Shown: positions 42,485-52,609, counted from the stretch's first letter. The stretch: 64,000 nucleotides of DNA from Phymatolithon calcareum (GCA_977006965.1 OZ345358.1:2728001-2792000); one strand, 5' to 3'. The notes: generated from the letters alone by a model not told the origin. A program made the numbers and translations.

Positions 42485-45424
42485 TCATATGATAGCTTGT
42501 CTTTTGATAGGCCTGACTTGAGATCTTCGATAGCATCCTTTCCAGTTTGTCCAGTTAGGTCTATGAGCTCGGAGGTGCTCATCGGCGGGAACATTCCAAA
42601 TGCCCATTTGATGGCCAGGGTCCTGTACCTCCTTGACTTGAAGCACAAGTGAGGTGGCAGTGTGGTCTTGATACTCGGGATGGGGCGTTTTTTTTCCTTC
42701 TTCGACTTTCGTGGCAGCTTCCAGGATCTTTTGTCTTTGATATTGCTTGATGTTTGTGCGAGGCGTAGTTTCATACGCCGCTCTGAAGAGGTGAGGGTTT
42801 ACTTTGGCGTGGGTTACGTCCAGATTTGCGTTTTCGATCTCCTTCGGTTGTCGCACCTGTGTCGGTTTTGACTCAAGATTTTCCGCGTGCCTCATTAGTC
42901 TTCGCACAAACAGTCTTGCAAGTATATCCCTTCTGTCCTTCGGCTTCACAATACGGCACATCGCTCTGCTTCTATCCGCACTCCTTCTGCCTGGTTTCCC
43001 AAATATTTGGCCGAAGAACATCGACTCCACCTTCTTGATCTCAAGCTCCACTTTGGGTGTCCATGGTGTCAGATGTACTGCATACTCCCACCTCGACTGT
43101 ACAAGAGACTTGTACAGCCTGATTGACCTCGACGGGTGCACGCCGTTCGTGAAGACTCCAAGGCGCCTCAGCGTTCCAAGAACATTTTTGGAGTTCTTGA
43201 TTCTTTCGACAAGTTTGGAATCTGATATCCCATCCTCGGTTATCGTAACACCAAGGTATTTCACTTCCCGTTGTTTCGTCAGCTTCCTTCCCGACAGTTG
43301 GAATTGCAGTCGTGCCGTGGCCCTTGTCCATAGGATGGCACTTTTTGTCGTATTCCACTTCATTTCATTCTCTTCTGCCCATTTCGACGCCAGGTCCAGA
43401 ATTTTCTGCAGCCCCTTTGCAGAGGTGGCTGTCAGCTTCACATCATCTGCAAAGAGCTTGCACGGCTCTTTCGACACATCTTTGGGGATTAAGTCGAGCT
43501 CCATGGCAAAGGTGTCCATAAAAATATTGTAGAGACATGGGCTTAGGGGAGCGCCTTGTGCCACCCCCTTGTCGATGGTGAACCATTCGCCGTCGTCATT
43601 CTCGATATATGACGGTTCCAAGAACGGCATAATCATCTCGGATATACTTGGGTCAAGGACCCTTCGTAATCTTCTTGCGAGCTTGTCTCTTGGAACAGAG
43701 TCATATGCTGCCTTTAAGTCCAAGATAGCGACATAGCTGTGACCTTGCTGTCGGAGAGCTTCTGCGTGGAGAAGGGCAAGCTCTGTCCCTTTGTTTTTCT
43801 GGAATCCCAATTGAGATACATGAAATTTATAGTTTCGTCGTATCAGCTTGTCCAATGCCATCTCGATGATTTTCCGGGTGTGGCTAAGCAGCGAGATTGG
43901 ACGGTAGCTTTCCGGCTTGCTAGTTTCTCCGCCCTTATAGATTGCGACGACTTTCGTTCTTTTCCACTCCAATGGGGTCGTTTGAAGTCGGCCACAGGCT
44001 TGCCATAACGCGAACAACAATCTGGTGCTCAGTTTGGGGTCTATCTTCAACATCTCGTTCTTAACTTGGTCCAGTCCCGGGGCTTTTCCATTGGGACTCG
44101 ATAAAATTGCCGATTCCATGTCATGGCGGAACGTCCATTCTGGGCTGAATTCTCTGGTTTCGCCTCTCCATGTATTTTTTGCCGAGCATACGTTGGCGAT
44201 GTGAGCAAGGAACAAGCTCGGCGGGAGCTCCGTACCTTGCTTCATGTTCTCCTTGTGTCTTCGTGTGAGAGCTCTTGCCATCTTCGATGTTTTCTCAATT
44301 GCGGTAGCCGCCGGTAGCTCGTCGAGCTCGTCGAGGAATCGGGTGTATGACGTGTTTTTCGCAGCCCACACTGCCCTTTTCATTTTCGCCTTAAATTTCT
44401 TGTGCATCTCCACATCTGCCTCAGTTTTGGACTGTCGGGCTTTCCTAAACAGCCTTGTACGCTCCTTAGCCATTGCGTCCAGCTCCTTATTCCAGAAGGA
44501 GGATTGCGCCCTGTCCAGATTGATTTTTTTGCGCCATGGTCGGAGTAGAGCTTTCACTATGGAGTCGTAAACAACGTTAAGGTTCTTTTCCGTCTTACAC
44601 TCATTGAGTCTCATGATTAGTGCGGGGAGCACAATGTTGTACTCGACGCGGACGTTATCGACAACCTCAGGCTCAGAAAGCCCTCGTGTCACAATAACTT
44701 CTTTTGTCCTCGGAGGTTGCCGCTTTGATGGGATTCGAACCATTACGGGCTTGTGTTGCAGATTTCCTAGCCAGGGTCCTGGGGGCGATGAGACTTTTCC
44801 CGGTTCAATTTGCTTGCTTAGGAAAAAGTCGATATTACTTGCTCCATTGTAAGTGATGCACGTGTTTTCAATTCCGCAGTGAGCCTCCCATCTGTGTTTT
44901 TGCAACCATCCCAAAAGGAAGGCGCCTCTTCCATTTGTCTTCTTGTCCCATAATTTGTGGCGCGCATTCCAGTCCCCCATCGCCAAGGCTTGTCCTCTGC
45001 TGTGCGACTGCAGCATTGACAAGCATCGTTGTACTTCGTTTTCATTCGTAGCTTTAAGAGCAGCTGAGGGTGATATATAGCAGACAGAGACGAAAACCTT
45101 TCCAACCTGCGCAATTATCACCTGGAAGTTTCTCTCAGCTTTCTTGAAGATTACTCGCCAGCCGACCGAGCTCGCGAATATGAGTGCCACACCTCCATGT
45201 GGCTTATCCGATGTGTTCTCACATGGGCGAGGAGCCCCAATTTGGGGATAGCTCGTCCGAACTTTCCCCTCTGCCTTGCAGTGAGTTTCTGTGACTCCCA
45301 CCACTGCACATCCGTGCTCCCTTATAAGTTTCTCCGCATAGACTCCTGCTTCTCCCGAGCCGCCTACGTTTATAGTGGCGACTTGCAGGCTTCTTCTAGT
45401 TATCACTTTCCTTCCTTGCGTCAC
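42485..45424 (-). CDS. LINE ORF3: APE-type endonuclease and reverse transcriptase
   Basis: 979-aa frame. Endonuclease motifs: VATINVGG, VVGVTETH, AMGDWNARH (near residue 152), SNIDFFLSK (~196), and LQHKPVM (~222) where SDH is usual. RT motifs: YRPISLLSH (~508), LDLKAAYDSVPRDKL (~570), GVAQGAPLSPCLYN and the catalytic LFADDVKL (~658). There is no ATG before the endonuclease; the frame opens after a TGA about 36 nt upstream of a GTG at 45424. Expression therefore probably depends on reinitiation or frameshifting from ORF2. After residue ~905 the frame departs from copies A and C at a run of eight A; the family's C-terminal block continues in another frame to 42406. The stop at 42485 thus probably reflects a one-base insertion. 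Confidence 0.9.
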   Translation of the reverse strand: MTQGRKVITRRSLQVATINVGGSGEAGVYAEKLIREHGCAVVGVTETHCKAEGKVRTSYPQIGAPRPCENTSDKPHGGVALIFASSVGWRVIFKKAERNFQVIIAQVGKVFVSVCYISPSAALKATNENEVQRCLSMLQSHSRGQALAMGDWNARHKLWDKKTNGRGAFLLGWLQKHRWEAHCGIENTCITYNGASNIDFFLSKQIEPGKVSSPPGPWLGNLQHKPVMVRIPSKRQPPRTKEVIVTRGLSEPEVVDNVRVEYNIVLPALIMRLNECKTEKNLNVVYDSIVKALLRPWRKKINLDRAQSSFWNKELDAMAKERTRLFRKARQSKTEADVEMHKKFKAKMKRAVWAAKNTSYTRFLDELDELPAATAIEKTSKMARALTRRHKENMKQGTELPPSLFLAHIANVCSAKNTWRGETREFSPEWTFRHDMESAILSSPNGKAPGLDQVKNEMLKIDPKLSTRLLFALWQACGRLQTTPLEWKRTKVVAIYKGGETSKPESYRPISLLSHTRKIIEMALDKLIRRNYKFHVSQLGFQKNKGTELALLHAEALRQQGHSYVAILDLKAAYDSVPRDKLARRLRRVLDPSISEMIMPFLEPSYIENDDGEWFTIDKGVAQGAPLSPCLYNIFMDTFAMELDLIPKDVSKEPCKLFADDVKLTATSAKGLQKILDLASKWAEENEMKWNTTKSAILWTRATARLQFQLSGRKLTKQREVKYLGVTITEDGISDSKLVERIKNSKNVLGTLRRLGVFTNGVHPSRSIRLYKSLVQSRWEYAVHLTPWTPKVELEIKKVESMFFGQIFGKPGRRSADRSRAMCRIVKPKDRRDILARLFVRRLMRHAENLESKPTQVRQPKEIENANLDVTHAKVNPHLFRAAYETTPRTNIKQYQRQKILEAATKVEEGKKTPHPEYQDHTATSLVLQVKEVQDPGHQMGIWNVPADEHLRAHRPNWTNWKGCYRRSQVRPIKRQAII

Positions 45425-46421
45425 CGTTGGGCGCAGGCTCGGACCATCCCGTCTTGATCTTCAACGGGCACGGTACGGGCATTGCGGGCTCTGTTTCCTC
45501 CGCATACCGTCTGTTCTCCTCTTCCAATAGGAGATCATTTCCTTTTTCTGCCTGCATTTTGTACCAAAGTCGGGCACCGGCATCAATCATTGGAAGCCTA
45601 GAGCATCGTGTCGTGCGCAGTACCACAGCATGTAGGTTCCTGGTTCGCCTCTCCATCTGGTCCACGATCTTTCCTTTCCTCAAGGAGTCTCCAAACATAT
45701 TGAAATTCTGGAGATGTTCCATCCCCGCAGCTTTCAGCTCGTTCAGCGTATCTGCGGTACATGATCTGTCTGTTAAGATTTCAGCAACTGAGTTGCCAAT
45801 GAACGACAGGTTGACTATGGCTTTTTGGGGATTTTTCAGGCCCAATCGCAGTTCTTTGATGAGAGCATACTCATGCATTCGTTGCAATCCACGAAAGTAG
45901 AGTGGCACCAGGTTTTCGGGGTCCCTCGTTTGGGGGGCTCTCAGCATGCTCTTCGTCCTGAGTCTCTCTTTTAGCGTCATTTTCTCTTTCGCGAGACTGG
46001 GGAACTGTTCTGCTGCATTATTCGGGCACACCTTTTGGTTTTCGGTAGGTTCGTTTCTGGTCTCCGTGCTTGTATTCGTGGGCTGCACCGGCGTGGCAGT
46101 GTTTCTCGCTTGTATCTTCGGCATAGTAATCTTCGGCACTGGTGCACGCGAGGCTGTTCCCGTTTTTACGACCTCCTTCCATGATCTGACATTCGTCTCT
46201 GCAGGCCGGGCGGTACTCTTGACTTGTGGGGACTCCCTGCGTAGCTCTCTCATCTGTGCCTCCATTATTGTCATCTTTCCGACCATCTGATCCATTACTT
46301 CCTTAAGAGAGCTGAATTCCCGGTGGCTGATAGCTTTCTGCTCCATTGGTGCCTTCTGCTTCGGCTTTGATTTCACGGTACCCATTTCTCTTGCAGATTC
46401 GATGTTCTCTTCCTCTTGCAT
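45396..46421 (-). CDS. LINE ORF2: ORF1p-like nucleic-acid-binding protein
   Basis: 341 aa starting at an ATG (MQEEENIESAREMG) located inside the end of ORF1. Residues ~35-60 (SSLKEVMDQMVGKMTIMEAQM) have heptad character, as in the trimerising coiled coil of LINE ORF1 proteins. A Pro/Thr-rich linker follows. The segment VPLYFRGLQRMHEYALIKEL ... IVNLSFIGNSVAEILTD has the strand-helix-strand look of an RRM-like fold used by ORF1p chaperones. The assignment is structural analogy, not a family hit. It overlaps ORF3 by up to ~60 nt. Confidence 0.7.
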   Translation of the reverse strand: MQEEENIESAREMGTVKSKPKQKAPMEQKAISHREFSSLKEVMDQMVGKMTIMEAQMRELRRESPQVKSTARPAETNVRSWKEVVKTGTASRAPVPKITMPKIQARNTATPVQPTNTSTETRNEPTENQKVCPNNAAEQFPSLAKEKMTLKERLRTKSMLRAPQTRDPENLVPLYFRGLQRMHEYALIKELRLGLKNPQKAIVNLSFIGNSVAEILTDRSCTADTLNELKAAGMEHLQNFNMFGDSLRKGKIVDQMERRTRNLHAVVLRTTRCSRLPMIDAGARLWYKMQAEKGNDLLLEEENRRYAEETEPAMPVPCPLKIKTGWSEPAPNGDARKESDN

Positions 46422-47368
46422 AATCGTTTTTCCAGCTTGTCCTCACACTCAGCCAGCTTAATTGTAAGCGACATCACAAGCGGAGATAGTGTTTCCATAC
46501 AATTTAGGCACTGGCAGCTGACGCATTCTGTTTCTTTTGAGGCTCTGATATTGAAATGGGATGGGAGCGCCTGGATATGTTCAGGGCACTTCGGGCACTT
46601 GACGTTCTTGCGAACACTGTTGAATCGCCTCTTCCAGACTTGACGTACCGTTTCTGGCCCATCAACTACACTTCGTGGGTGCTTGTGTTTCTTCCCTGTG
46701 TTCTGCACACCCTCAATGGAGATTTCGGCATCTTCTATCCTCCCCGCTGGCAATAGCCGGTCACGACTAGAGAGATCCTTCTCTTCATTTGTGGTTTCTT
46801 CTATTTTATCGCATTGGACATCGTCTGTCACCTTGACTGGTGTGTGATCTATGCTGCTTATGGGAGTCCTGAGGACTGGGGATTCCATAAACAGCTCTCG
46901 GACAGTGGTGCTTTTCTCTTCACAGATAACGCAAATCGCTTTTTCTGTCACCGGGTCGAATCTTGCACAGCTTATGTGTAGGTCACCCAGACAAAACAGG
47001 CAAGCATCATTGGGTGGGGTCGTTTGGCGGCATCTGGGGTCTATGCACTTTGCCGGCGACGAACAAATGATACACTCGCACTTTCCGGAGGAAAGTTCAC
47101 ACTTTATATTAGCGGCTAAGCTCCACTCGCTGTCGACCAAGTGGTCTCCTGGAGTTATGAGCACCGAGTTTTCCGTAGGGCCCGACCTTAGAGCGGGTGA
47201 TTCCGAGCTCGGGCCTGAGTCCATGAGCTCCCCACCGCCGTCGTCGTGAGCTTCTTGCCTTGAATTTTCGGAATTTTTCGCCACGTTTGTCATAAGTTCC
47301 ATTTCTTTTCGCTCATCTGTCTCAACGTCCGACGCATCGTGCTCCGATCTCTGCTTGTCCACACTCAT
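46373..47368 (-). CDS. LINE ORF1: Cys-rich, PHD-like zinc-finger protein
   Basis: 331 aa from the first ATG in the frame (MSVDKQRSEHDASDVETDE); the frame is open back to the element end but without ATG. The N-terminus is acidic. Residues ~90-150 hold a C-rich module (CECIICSSPAKC, DACLFCLGDLHISC, AICVIC) with the C-x2-C...H-x2-C...C-x2-C order of PHD fingers. A second C/H cluster (CPKCPEH...CVSCQCLNC) lies near 255-290. PHD-type ORF1 proteins occur in CR1-like LINEs, where they may bind chromatin or nucleic acid. Its last 49 nt overlap ORF2 in another frame. Confidence 0.8.
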   Translation of the reverse strand: MSVDKQRSEHDASDVETDERKEMELMTNVAKNSENSRQEAHDDGGGELMDSGPSSESPALRSGPTENSVLITPGDHLVDSEWSLAANIKCELSSGKCECIICSSPAKCIDPRCRQTTPPNDACLFCLGDLHISCARFDPVTEKAICVICEEKSTTVRELFMESPVLRTPISSIDHTPVKVTDDVQCDKIEETTNEEKDLSSRDRLLPAGRIEDAEISIEGVQNTGKKHKHPRSVVDGPETVRQVWKRRFNSVRKNVKCPKCPEHIQALPSHFNIRASKETECVSCQCLNCMETLSPLVMSLTIKLAECEDKLEKRLCKRKRTSNLQEKWVP

Positions 47369-47561
47369 CTTCCTCGCTGAGTCGCTCAAAATGAGCGTCG
47401 CGGGGGGCTGTTTACGGCGACCTGGTCTCCGCGCGCGTCTCCGTTCGCCCGCCTTTCCTTTTCGCTTTTCACTTCGAGTGGCCCTATCGGGTCCCCCTTT
47501 GTTCCCCAACAATTACAAGATAAGAACAATATCCCTACTATTGGAAAAAATGACCACTGTA

Positions 47562-47578
47562 CACTAGGGGAGAAAAAT
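47562..47578. repeat. Left terminal inverted repeat
   Basis: CACTAGGGGAGAAAAAT, matching the complement of the right end at 15 of 17 positions. Confidence 0.85.
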
Positions 47579-49600
47579 TAGCGTCAATCTGCACTGCACG
47601 TTTGGCGTCGGTGCAGTTTATGAGTTGCAGAAATAGGAGATGTGATGATTGGACAATTAAGACTTAACAAATTGCGGACCGGTAATTGGTTGGAGGCGTT
47701 CCACAAGCTGCCCCTTGCGCGCGATTGCAGCATCTACACGTATCCAAGAACAGGAGCTTGCAATTTGATCCACGGCGACTTAACAAACCGGAGCGTGTGT
47801 AGAAAATGCACGGCTTCCCTCAAACTGCACTTCTGAATATGACTATAATACAGCAGCAGCTTCTCAAACGGAGGGAACTGGGCCGATTACGGCGGTTTAA
47901 TACCTGGACACGACTAGCTTTCAAGCTTCAGCTACCACATTGGGGTATTTGTGCAGCCATAGTTTAGCAACTATGCGTGGCGGAGCTTCACATACAGCTC
48001 AGCGGCACGACGATTTCTTCTTCGTGGTGCTTATTTTATGGCTGTGCTTCACTTTCAAACTGTGATGTACTTGGGAGAGAATGACGTTTACTTGCGGGTC
48101 TGTGAAGTCGGATATAAACTTCAAAGAAAATAGTAATACCGTTTGCGCTAAGCGTTGTAAAAATCAGAGTGAGTGGATCTACGGTAAACATAAAGGGAGC
48201 TAGAGATTTTGTACGAGTTTCTAAAATGGATACGAAGGAGGCTGAAGGTATTTCAATTTGAAGTCAGTACCTGTACGTCACAAAGCACGTAAAAGCAGAA
48301 AAAGGAGATCACATGAAGATGTTAGAAGCTCCACAAAACCCACACAACACTCAGAAATCTGCAAATAAACACGTACCGTGTGTCGAGGGCCGTGCAAAAG
48401 CCGGGTAGGCAAAGAGATTTTCCGAGATGAATGGCCAAAACATGAAAGTGGAAGCAAAGGGTGGAGCTGAATTCCTCTGCGCCGCAAAACATGAATCGCA
48501 CAGACATGTACACGGAAGTAAAGTTAGTCCAAGTTTCTATATTGCAAAGAAAAGTTGAAAATTTTCAAAACTTAGTCTCTGGCGCGAGGGAAATCGATTC
48601 AGGGACAAGATAATGTGCGCAGAAGCATTGAGAAGCAGGAAGCCACAACCAATATTGAAAAGCACCTTGATTATGTTATGGAGGAAGTAGTGTATCCACA
48701 TGACCTGCCAAATTGACGATCATCTTCGCGAGACAGTTAATCAGATCATCACGTTGATGGGAATTAGAGTGCGCGAAAAAGGCCCCAGAATCTGGGCGTT
48801 CGAACTTACCACTGGATCAAAATCGTCCTTCACCATCAGTTGACTCTTGTTGTAAAGGGCGCTCGTTTCACCATGCAAGGTGCACCCTGCGCGATCAATC
48901 ACGTACGAGTTGCAACTCGGTGTTTGGGACGGAAAATCAGGCTTTTATAGCAAGGACTGTTCCTCCCGTTACCGTATACTGTACGGTATACCTCTTGAGA
49001 GGCCGAATTTGATACTTAACGAAAAGTATGAAATAATACTCTTATTTGATAAAGAGCTCATTTAGGGCACAAAATCCGGGCGACGGTGGATTTTTCAGTT
49101 GAAATATTTAAATACATGGAACTAACGTAGTCCTATATTAACGAGGGCTTTGAAAAGATTAGAGACATATGATTAATATTAATCCTCGAACAACAATTTC
49201 TCAATTGAGCATACGTATGTATGTACATATGTATGCTCAATTCTGTAATTTATCACCCCCAACGGAATTCCTTTACGAGGCTTAAGCTCAAGTTTTGAAC
49301 AGTCACCTGTATACTGTATAATATATTTGAGACTGACATGGCCGTGGGTTGAAGTTTACTCCCACTCATCATAAGGGGCTAGATCGGAGCGTTTGAAGCA
49401 GTGCTTCCCACCTCATTGTCCCATTGTGAGATCTCACGCTTCTGGCGGGAAAGCTTCCAAAAAGGTTAACGAAATTTATCAGCACAGCTAGCTGTGCTCC
49501 CAAAATCACCTCATCTTTCCTGACTACCCATCACAACCGGCACGTACTGCGTCCCGTTCGCGTTTGGCTTGACTGGACAAGTCTGCAAGACGCGAGTACC
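47579..49600. other. 2-kb noncoding left arm of the transposon
   Basis: No long ORF. It contains a 40-bp palindrome (49203-49242, 19-base arms AATTGAGCATACGTATGTA with one mismatch) and a smaller one around CGTATACTGTACGGTATACC (near 48972). Subterminal repeats of such elements usually bind transposase; I cannot define a repeated motif by eye. Confidence 0.45.
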
Positions 49601-51421
49601 ATGAGCGGAAGTGGTGATACCATTGGCGGTGGCCGAATCAGCGGAGCGGATCCAAACCGTGCTACTGAATCTGGCTTTAGAGCCCTTCAGAGCCGTGAAG
49701 GGGCTCAGATTAGCACGTCTGCTGCACAGACCGCAACATCGAGCGTTTTGCATGTACTTCAAGGCCTTGACAAATGGAAGACTGACTTTGTCAAGGACAT
49801 ACGGCAGGAGTTCGAAAACTTTTTGAACAGCGTGGATGAGCGGATGAAGTCTCGATCGACGACCCCATCCAGTCGCAGTTTCGGAAGCGCAGCACGGAAG
49901 CCAGCAGCGTCGCAATCCGAATCTGAATCAAGGAAACGCTTAATTCCGGAGGTTGATGAAGTCACAGACCTCAAGCTAGTGGCTGTGAAGGATGACGCTT
50001 GGCTACCGTTGATGCGGATGATAATGCTTTACACCGTATACTCGTTTTCTCAGGCTCACAAAGGGGCCGAAGCTTGGCTTTCAGAGAAGGAAAAACAAAT
50101 GATGGAGGATACGAAGCATCTCTTTGCAGACGGGATATCTGGGTTTGCAATGATTTTCTTCTCAGTTGCAAACAATGACCCTAAAACTCGGCACAGGACC
50201 AGTCTAGGTCTCGTTTGGTCCTCTCTCTGTACGAAAGTCGTTGTTGCTATGATGATGAATGCTCGCAATACAAGGTTTAGATTGACAGCTGGCGGTCCAG
50301 ACGTTCCCTCCTGGCTCCGTTCTTTTGGCGGATTTTCGGCTGCAACACGGTATGTATCTGGCGTGCTGGAGGTGCTGGAGCTCACTAACCAACTACCTTT
50401 GGTTCGAGAGCACTCAAAGAGGGTCCGAAGAGAATTTAACCACGCTGCTGCGCCGGACCATGCCCTTCGTGCTGAGCGCGAGATCGCTGTGAAGGAAATA
50501 AGATCTGCCGTGCTCCGTGCCATGAGTGACGGAAGACAAGCGGCTAAGATGCATTTATACAAGGAGCTCCTATTTGTGGTGGAGAAGTACGTACGATTGA
50601 CACCGGAGGAACGTCATAGTGAAGGAATTGAAGTCATGCTTGGAGCTTCTATGAGTGAAGAAGAAACCGAGGTTCCCGATGACTTCGAAGGCACAATTTG
50701 GCAAATTGATGAGACCAGAGTAGACGACGATGGCTACGATGCGAACAAGGAAGCGATGGAGAATTTGGCACTACATTTTCCAAGCCTTTTCGTAACTCTT
50801 CGTTATAGAAAGGCGATACTCTATGGGCCATTTCATGGACGTCGGCGCGGTTGCACAATGGAAAGCTCACCGACCGATGAAAGCGCGTCGCGACCAGAGT
50901 ATTGGAATGTAGAAGAGAACTTCTCTCTACTTGCAACTGCGGCAGGGCTATTCTTAGATACATATCGGGCCACTGAAAATGATGTCGTCTTCAAATCTAG
51001 TGGTCAATCTCTTCGGGCGGTGTTCATTTTTGCGATTGGCTTGCGCGGGCTGATCAAGGTCGTCCTAGAGAGTACTCTGTCAGCGCTGGAGAAAGAAGCC
51101 CTCGGACACATTGTGTTTCGCGTTCTGAAGCCAGACGATGAGTGCGCAACAGTCTTTCTTGGAAGCCGAAGCGATCCGGAGCAGTTGAAAAAGTGCCTAA
51201 AGAAGGAGAAGGATGCGAAGTTCTCGATTTCGTACAAGGACTACATTCGGGCGAAACGGGAGAGGGAAAGTCAGGAGAGAGCGTCTAGCGCGCGTTCTGG
51301 CGCTGAGCATTCGGGAGAGATTGAAGGCACTATGGAGGCTCGAAATGATGCAGACTTCGATATGTCTTGGCTTGGCAAAGGCAAAACTGCTCCGCACGTC
51401 GATGATATTGGTATGTATTGA
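49601..51421 (+). CDS. Transposon-borne ORF, 606 aa, unrecognised
   Basis: Intronless frame with an ATG in good context (ACCATGAGC). The N-terminal ~110 residues are Ser/Ala/Gln-rich with a short amphipathic helix (LQGLDKWKTDFVKDIRQEFENF) [helix split by LNSVDERM]. The middle is a largely helical globular region with a conserved-looking core (DAWLPLMRMIMLYTVYSF, GISGFAMIFFSVANND). A charged C-terminal tail has KKCLKKEKDAKFS and RAKRERESQERA. No zinc finger or catalytic motif I recognise. Position in the element, transcribed in the same direction as the transposase, suggests an accessory DNA-binding protein comparable in place to TnpA of En/Spm, but that is inference. Confidence 0.7.
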   Translation: MSGSGDTIGGGRISGADPNRATESGFRALQSREGAQISTSAAQTATSSVLHVLQGLDKWKTDFVKDIRQEFENFLNSVDERMKSRSTTPSSRSFGSAARKPAASQSESESRKRLIPEVDEVTDLKLVAVKDDAWLPLMRMIMLYTVYSFSQAHKGAEAWLSEKEKQMMEDTKHLFADGISGFAMIFFSVANNDPKTRHRTSLGLVWSSLCTKVVVAMMMNARNTRFRLTAGGPDVPSWLRSFGGFSAATRYVSGVLEVLELTNQLPLVREHSKRVRREFNHAAAPDHALRAEREIAVKEIRSAVLRAMSDGRQAAKMHLYKELLFVVEKYVRLTPEERHSEGIEVMLGASMSEEETEVPDDFEGTIWQIDETRVDDDGYDANKEAMENLALHFPSLFVTLRYRKAILYGPFHGRRRGCTMESSPTDESASRPEYWNVEENFSLLATAAGLFLDTYRATENDVVFKSSGQSLRAVFIFAIGLRGLIKVVLESTLSALEKEALGHIVFRVLKPDDECATVFLGSRSDPEQLKKCLKKEKDAKFSISYKDYIRAKRERESQERASSARSGAEHSGEIEGTMEARNDADFDMSWLGKGKTAPHVDDIGMY

Positions 51422-51979
51422 GTTCATTATTTTAATACTTCTGCTTGAAAATTTTCCTCTTTCGGAGCCAGGAAAACGTTTCGAAGTGAACTTTCAAGGT
51501 TGTAAAGATGTGGTGATGCAATTTTATGTTCAAAGGTACTGTGAACATGAAGGAGAAACTAAGAGTTGCTTCAGAAAGCGATTACTGATAGGAGTAGAGA
51601 AAATTGTCTGTGCTGAAGAGGTGAGAAGTCGAGGGCGCAACACAACCGCGGGAAAAAATGTGCGAATGGATCCGGAGACTTCCTCGGGAGGAACATGGGC
51701 ATAGGAGGCAGAGTCGGTATTTCTCATCCAAGTCATTCGAAATACATTTTCCTGTGGGGGAGACCTGTTGATGTTAGATGTCCGACGCGAACTCCGTAGC
51801 ACATAGGGATGTGACGTACTAGTTATCTGCGCGATGCTTGACAGATCTTCTTGACGGTGTTCGAAGCCCACATCACATGTATTGTCGATCCATGACATAG
51901 TCTTTTGGTGTAGAACATGCACTAGTCCATTATTGAAGACGGAAGGATCGCTGTGGCCCAATATTATACGACGTTCGCG
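51422..51979. other. Gap between the two accessory ORFs of the transposon
   Basis: Convergent 3' flanks of the 606-aa and 209-aa ORFs. A partly overlapping plus-strand frame (51213-51704) looks like chance. Nothing else seen. Confidence 0.35.
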
Positions 51980-52609
51980 TCAGGTAGAGCATCCACGGTC
52001 TGGGGCATCAACTCCCAGTAGCTGTACTGCGCGTAGTTGTCTCGAAGAATTCTTTTTCTCCTTGTAGACACCGTCCTCGCGGGCGTCCACCGGTATGGTT
52101 AGAGCCTGGCAAATGTCAAAGTACGATTTGAAGAGAAGATCTACCCTTGAACATGTGCCTGCATCGATAGACATTGCGTAGAAACTAGAAGGGAAAGCTT
52201 CACAGTGAAACGAGGCGCTCTGGGTGAAGGCCTTGACCAACACTCGAAAGTCGGCGAGAGACGCATCAGACGATTTTGACCTCAGGAGCACTTGCGTGGC
52301 TGAGTTCCCCTGGCAAAGATGAGAGTGCGGAATGTTGCGCGAGAGCTCGGCATGTCCAGCTCGCAACACCTGAGTTGCATTTCTCCGCGCGAAAAGCAGA
52401 AGCCTTTTCTTTGTTCTTGCTGCATCCAAACTGCTTCCAGTTGTTGCCGATGCGCTTAGTGTCATGGCCAGGCGGGTGGTACTGGTTATACTCTCTGCGA
52501 GCGCATCCACGCGCCGTACAAGAGAGGTGTATGTGGCCTGCATGCTACGAATCTCTCTCATGACATCGCCTTGGACCGGGTCCTTCGACGCCCGAGGTTG
52601 ATTGTCCAT
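51980..52609 (-). CDS. Transposon-borne ORF, 209 aa, unrecognised
   Basis: Minus-strand frame from MDNQPRASKDPVQGDVMREI. Residues ~18-60 (IRSMQATYTSLVRRVDALAE) predict a coiled coil; the middle is basic (ARTKKRLLLFARRNATQVLR), and the end is KEKKNSSRQLRAVQLLG. It runs opposite to its neighbours and sits between the 606-aa ORF and the transposase. Protein-like composition and size support a real gene, but the family is unknown to me. Confidence 0.5.
   Translation of the reverse strand: MDNQPRASKDPVQGDVMREIRSMQATYTSLVRRVDALAESITSTTRLAMTLSASATTGSSLDAARTKKRLLLFARRNATQVLRAGHAELSRNIPHSHLCQGNSATQVLLRSKSSDASLADFRVLVKAFTQSASFHCEAFPSSFYAMSIDAGTCSRVDLLFKSYFDICQALTIPVDAREDGVYKEKKNSSRQLRAVQLLGVDAPDRGCST

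Larger units (their letters stand above)
42189..47506 (-). mobile_element. Full-length LINE (copy B), three ORFs, 14-bp target duplication
   Basis: 5.3-kb non-LTR retrotransposon on the minus strand. The direct repeat CAACAATTACAAGA lies at 42175-42188 and 47507-47520, exactly outside the (TTC)n tail and the 5' end, so both ends are defined. Order of reading: short GC-rich 5' UTR, Cys-rich ORF1, ORF1p-like ORF2, endonuclease-RT ORF3, 3' UTR with CAGAGGTAGGTTTTG, stem-loop and tail. It is the master-like copy for A, C, D and E. It looks recent: all three ORFs are long, with one probable frameshift near the end of ORF3. Confidence 0.93.

Noticed and set aside
44725-44750. Perfect tRNA B-box-like GGTTCGAATCC on the minus strand
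   Set aside because: It lies inside the LINE endonuclease ORF (codons for VRIP), and the surrounding sequence cannot fold as a tRNA.
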